Assembly (NCBI GenBank): GCA_040954595.2
Contig: CM082598.2
Span: 4,030,001 to 4,094,000, forward strand
Length of the DNA stretch: 64,000 nucleotides
Origin: Balanoglossus misakiensis
Taxonomy: Eukaryota; Hemichordata
Direction of reading: 5' to 3'
This document shows positions 61,077-64,000 of this stretch, in pieces. Under the pieces are notes generated by a model, which saw only the letters and a list, made by a program, of their open reading frames with translations, did not search any database and was not told the DNA's origin. The position numbers and the translations under genes are program-made. The stretch's first letter is position 1; each line of letters begins with the position of its first letter.

Positions 61077-61921
61077 TCAAACTTAAAATGAACAGGACGA
61101 ACAATTATTGTGTGGAGGGTGGGTAGGCAAAAATACAACATATGCAAAGTATGTGGCAGCTTGCAAAAAAATAAAAATCTCACGAATGCAGACTTTGGAC
61201 CAGGGAAAAACTAAGAATTATCATGAATGTTAACAGTGATTTCGTTGTCAATTTTAATTTTAAAATTGTAAATTGGGTCACCTCAAGTCAACATTTATCC
61301 TAACCTTGAACCTCTTCTTGTACGCCTGTCGCATTGCTGTTATAATTTAATAAATTTTCTTTTTTTGTGGTAAAAACATTGTAGCATATATGGCCCCTGT
61401 GAACTATGAAAAAATGGATTTTTTTACTGTATTCAATATATACACCTTAAATGTTGAAATGAGTTGAATTTCAAATCTTTTTCTTTTCTCAAAGCATTAC
61501 ATGCGCATATTTTGCATACATTTTGATGAAATCTTTTCAAGGGTACCAAATTTTGGGATATAAAATGCTTAAAGTTACACAGTATATGTTACCTTGGAAA
61601 CATATGCGCGAACATAGAAAATTAGTTCATTTTTATTCCATCACTCTGCAGTCACACATAAAATTAAACACTTTTAAATACGCAACAAGTGACGAAAAAA
61701 ATTATCAAAATATGGACGGATTGAGACAAGTATATATACATCATGTTGAATTTTTCTTTTGCCTGATTTTGCTCTAACATTTACACTACCACTCATGCAA
61801 ATAAAACTCTGAATCAGGTGCAGCTTTGAAGAAATTTTAGCACATGATCTGGTTGTTTTTATGTACAAAATTACGCCAGTCCGCGACTTGGTGGGGTGAA
61901 GGGTCAAAGGTCACCCAGAGT

Positions 61922-63856
61922 TCAAATGCAGGTCACTGAGCGGTGGAAAGTCACATGTTTCTTGTTGTCATGGGTGTGGTCGTCATAGAATGTGTCCTTG
62001 GCTTTGATGCTCCTGAAAGAAGAAAAAAAATGACAATGAAATTATAATATTTGATAAACATAATATTAGGATGGACACTGCATTTCATGGGAAATTTATA
62101 TTATTAAAATTGAAAAGCACAAGTAATTTCTTGATGTTTCAAATCACATTGTTGTTGTAAATAATAGTAAAAGAATTCAATACAGTAGTTATTAGTAGGT
62201 GTTATAAAACAACAACAACGTAAACTCAGATCAATGAAATTTCTCTGTTCTGGAGTCATTGTATGTGTGTGATCAGCACATATCAGCTTTATACCTTGCA
62301 ACATATGGGTCCAGATTTCGTAGTTCTCCTGTCGTGTCGAGTTCAGGTCCATACGAGTGGACGGCCGTGCTTCTTGTGAAACCGTCCGGAAGTTTGTCCA
62401 TGACATCTCCGAATGTACGACCGGCTCGTGCCTTGCCCTTCGGATTCATATTCCAGTACCTACCGGGAAGATGGAATTGGAAACTCAAAGTTACAAATTG
62501 TACAAAACAGTTTGGAAATTCTGAATATGTGTGGTTGTAACAGGCACACCTTGTGACCGTCAAAGTTGGGCCTATCTGAGAGAATATATGATACATCACA
62601 ACTTAATGACACTATATGACAGGTTTCTGTTTATTATTGTATTGATCATAGATGTGGAAAGATATTTTTTTTTAAATATTACCTTGTATCATAGTGTGTC
62701 AGCCACATCCTTGGATCAGTTGCACCATAACTGGAATCTTTGTCTTGGTTACTGCTGTACCCACTTGTTTCCTAAAACAATTGAAAAATGAAAAAAATAT
62801 TTCAATAAAACATTACTAGGAGGTATAAGTAATGCTTATTCCTTCCAGAAATAAAAATAATTGCTGTATACATATACATGTAGGTTTTTAAAAATAAAAA
62901 ATAATAGAAACGTGGGTATGAAAATAGAGGGCGCTATACCATACCTTGTAACCAACTGCAGTTTTTGCCAGTCTGTCTGTCTCACTGGGGCTCGGTCTCT
63001 GCTGTCCCTGGAAGGCCTTTGTTGCCATCGATGAATGGTTGTCTGGATTTGTCATGTTCAAATATTCCGCCGGGTCGTTCTTCTGGATTGCGTCACGGGC
63101 CGCGTCCGGGACGTCGTGCAATTTGGTGTAGGCCTGGTGAGAAATCGGAATCCATACGACTTTCTTTTAGTATCATTGCAACCTCTGAGATGTTTGTGGG
63201 GGCGGGGTTACTCAATCTTTCAGAGTTAGTGCCACCCCTGAGATGTATGTGGGGCAGGATTACTCACTCTTTTCGATACACCTGCAATCACTTGTTTACC
63301 ATGGTGGTGAAAGGGTTAACTCAACCTCAATCTTTCTGAATTAGTGCCACCCCTGAGATGTATGTGGGGCAGGATTACTCACTCTTTTCGAAACACCTGC
63401 AATCACTTGTTCACCATGGTGGTAAAAGGGTTAACTCAATAAAAAGAAAGAGAGAAAAAGAATAAAATAATTGCAAAACTTACCTCTTCTGGTACTCTGT
63501 TGACAAAGAGAGGTTTAGCCACTTCCCGAGTGAAACCTGTGTCTCTCACAGAACGGTTTGCGACTAATGGAAGTTTTTCATCTCCCTGGAGAAAAAAAAA
63601 TCACAAAATCGCAAAAAGTTGTTACCACTCAAATCTATCCATAAGTGTTGAAATAATAACATGTCTTTACAATGATGTTCCAAATCACCAAAATATGGAT
63701 GTTATTTTTGGTCAAACCAAAAGTTTGTGCGTACTTGTTACCATGCAAATTCAGATTTGAAGTCAAATGCCATTTAATACTTACATGTGAATATTCAGAT
63801 GGCAGATAATGTGTTTTCATGATGCTTCTGCCAGTCGGTCGGTCTGTAAACCAACC
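61922..63856 (-). CDS. SAXO4: SAXO4/PPP1R32-like axonemal protein, last six exons (5' part outside window)
   Basis: Minus-strand exons 63785-63856, 63484-63585, 62945-63133, 62683-62771, 62295-62459 and 61922-62012 (TGA at 61922-61924). All splice sites are GT-AG and phases join, giving 235 C-terminal residues. Conserved-looking pieces are THYLPSEYSH, SVRDTGFTREVAKPLFVNR, DPRMWLTHYDTRYWNMNPKG, FTRSTAVHSYG and LRNLDPYVARSIKAKDTFYD. Their order and spacing fit human SAXO4 (PPP1R32) as I remember it: SEY..., GFTKQ..., LTTYNQGYFENIPKG and LHPHVGR...DPFY. That protein binds microtubules in cilia, so a role in the axoneme is inferred. The pieces are short and the match is from memory. The N-terminal exons lie beyond 64000. 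Confidence 0.7.
63180..63440. repeat. ~114-bp intronic tandem repeat carrying a MITE end
   Basis: Units starting GTTAGTGCCACCCCTGAGATG at about 63225 and TTAGTGCCACCCCTGAGATG at 63341 are nearly identical over more than 90 bp. A diverged part-unit lies from about 63180. Each full unit ends with ACCATGGTGGTgAAAGGGTTAAC, the terminus of MITE family 1. It lies in an intron of the SAXO4-like gene. Confidence 0.85.
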
Positions 63857-64000
63857 CTGGGATAATGAGAGATGGAAAAACAAATGTGAACAAGCTTGAT
63901 AAAGACATGAATCTTACTGTAAAAATTCTATTCTATTCTGTGTGTCATATACACAACCGACATAAAATAAATTTCCATCCCGCTTGTATGATATGAGAGT

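Larger units (their letters stand above)
57105..61921. other. Intergenic region between CHST and SAXO4-like genes
   Basis: No supported coding exon. Frames at 58160-58585 and 58840-59280 (+) start with GTG and have no recognisable motif. A 55-codon ATG frame at 60250-60414 (+), MESKFREIF and onward, is hydrophobic but unsupported. The region holds an ~85-bp tandem repeat (59287-59480), MITE family 1 copy 6 and, at the right end, the probable 3' UTR of the SAXO4-like gene. Confidence 0.5.

Overview
The window is animal nuclear DNA. Genes are split by GT-AG introns, long AT-rich spacers are full of microsatellites and short palindromic elements, and the recognisable proteins are metazoan: an atypical E2F with two DNA-binding domains, a TRIM protein, a Golgi carbohydrate sulfotransferase and an axonemal SAXO4-like protein. 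A marine invertebrate deuterostome (hemichordate, cephalochordate or echinoderm) fits best, but the species cannot be fixed from the sequence alone.

Layout. 1-34 kb is gene-poor. It holds three candidate short first coding exons on the minus strand (8244-8318, 14490-14522, 34170-34244). All end in phase 0, so they could be alternative starts of one large leftward gene whose shared exons lie beyond the left edge. 33.6-36.5 kb is a CpG-rich divergent promoter region with a cluster of E2F-type sites. 37380-43644 (+) is a ten-exon E2F7/8 gene (1215 aa), followed by a possible long 3' UTR to about 47.4 kb. A candidate minus-strand first exon at 48243-48296 sits beside a TCTCGCGAGA promoter motif. 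49862-51286 (+) is an intronless secreted polyamine oxidase resembling the plant apoplastic enzyme. 52246-53652 (+) is an intronless RING/B-box/coiled-coil TRIM ORF that runs into a DUSP-ubiquitin-like module of USP4/11/15 type (53643-54299, shifted by one frame). 55054-57104 (-) is a three-exon type II membrane sulfotransferase of the CHST8-14 family. 61922-63856 (-) holds the last six exons of a SAXO4/PPP1R32-like gene running off the right edge.

Mobile DNA. At least six copies plus fragments of a ~85-bp MITE (CCCTTTCACC ends, TTAA-like flanks) are scattered through the window. There is also a pogo/Tigger-like MITE with TA flanks, a tRNA-derived SINE in an E2F7/8 intron, two further dispersed repeat families seen in opposite orientations, and several palindromic or tandem arrays.

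The genes do not form a single pathway. The most unusual item is the TRIM plus USP15-type DUSP-UBL locus. It places an E3-ligase module directly against the substrate/adaptor part of a deubiquitinase, with the catalytic domain missing and one reading-frame discontinuity at the joint. All homology statements are from memory of family sequences; no search was run.
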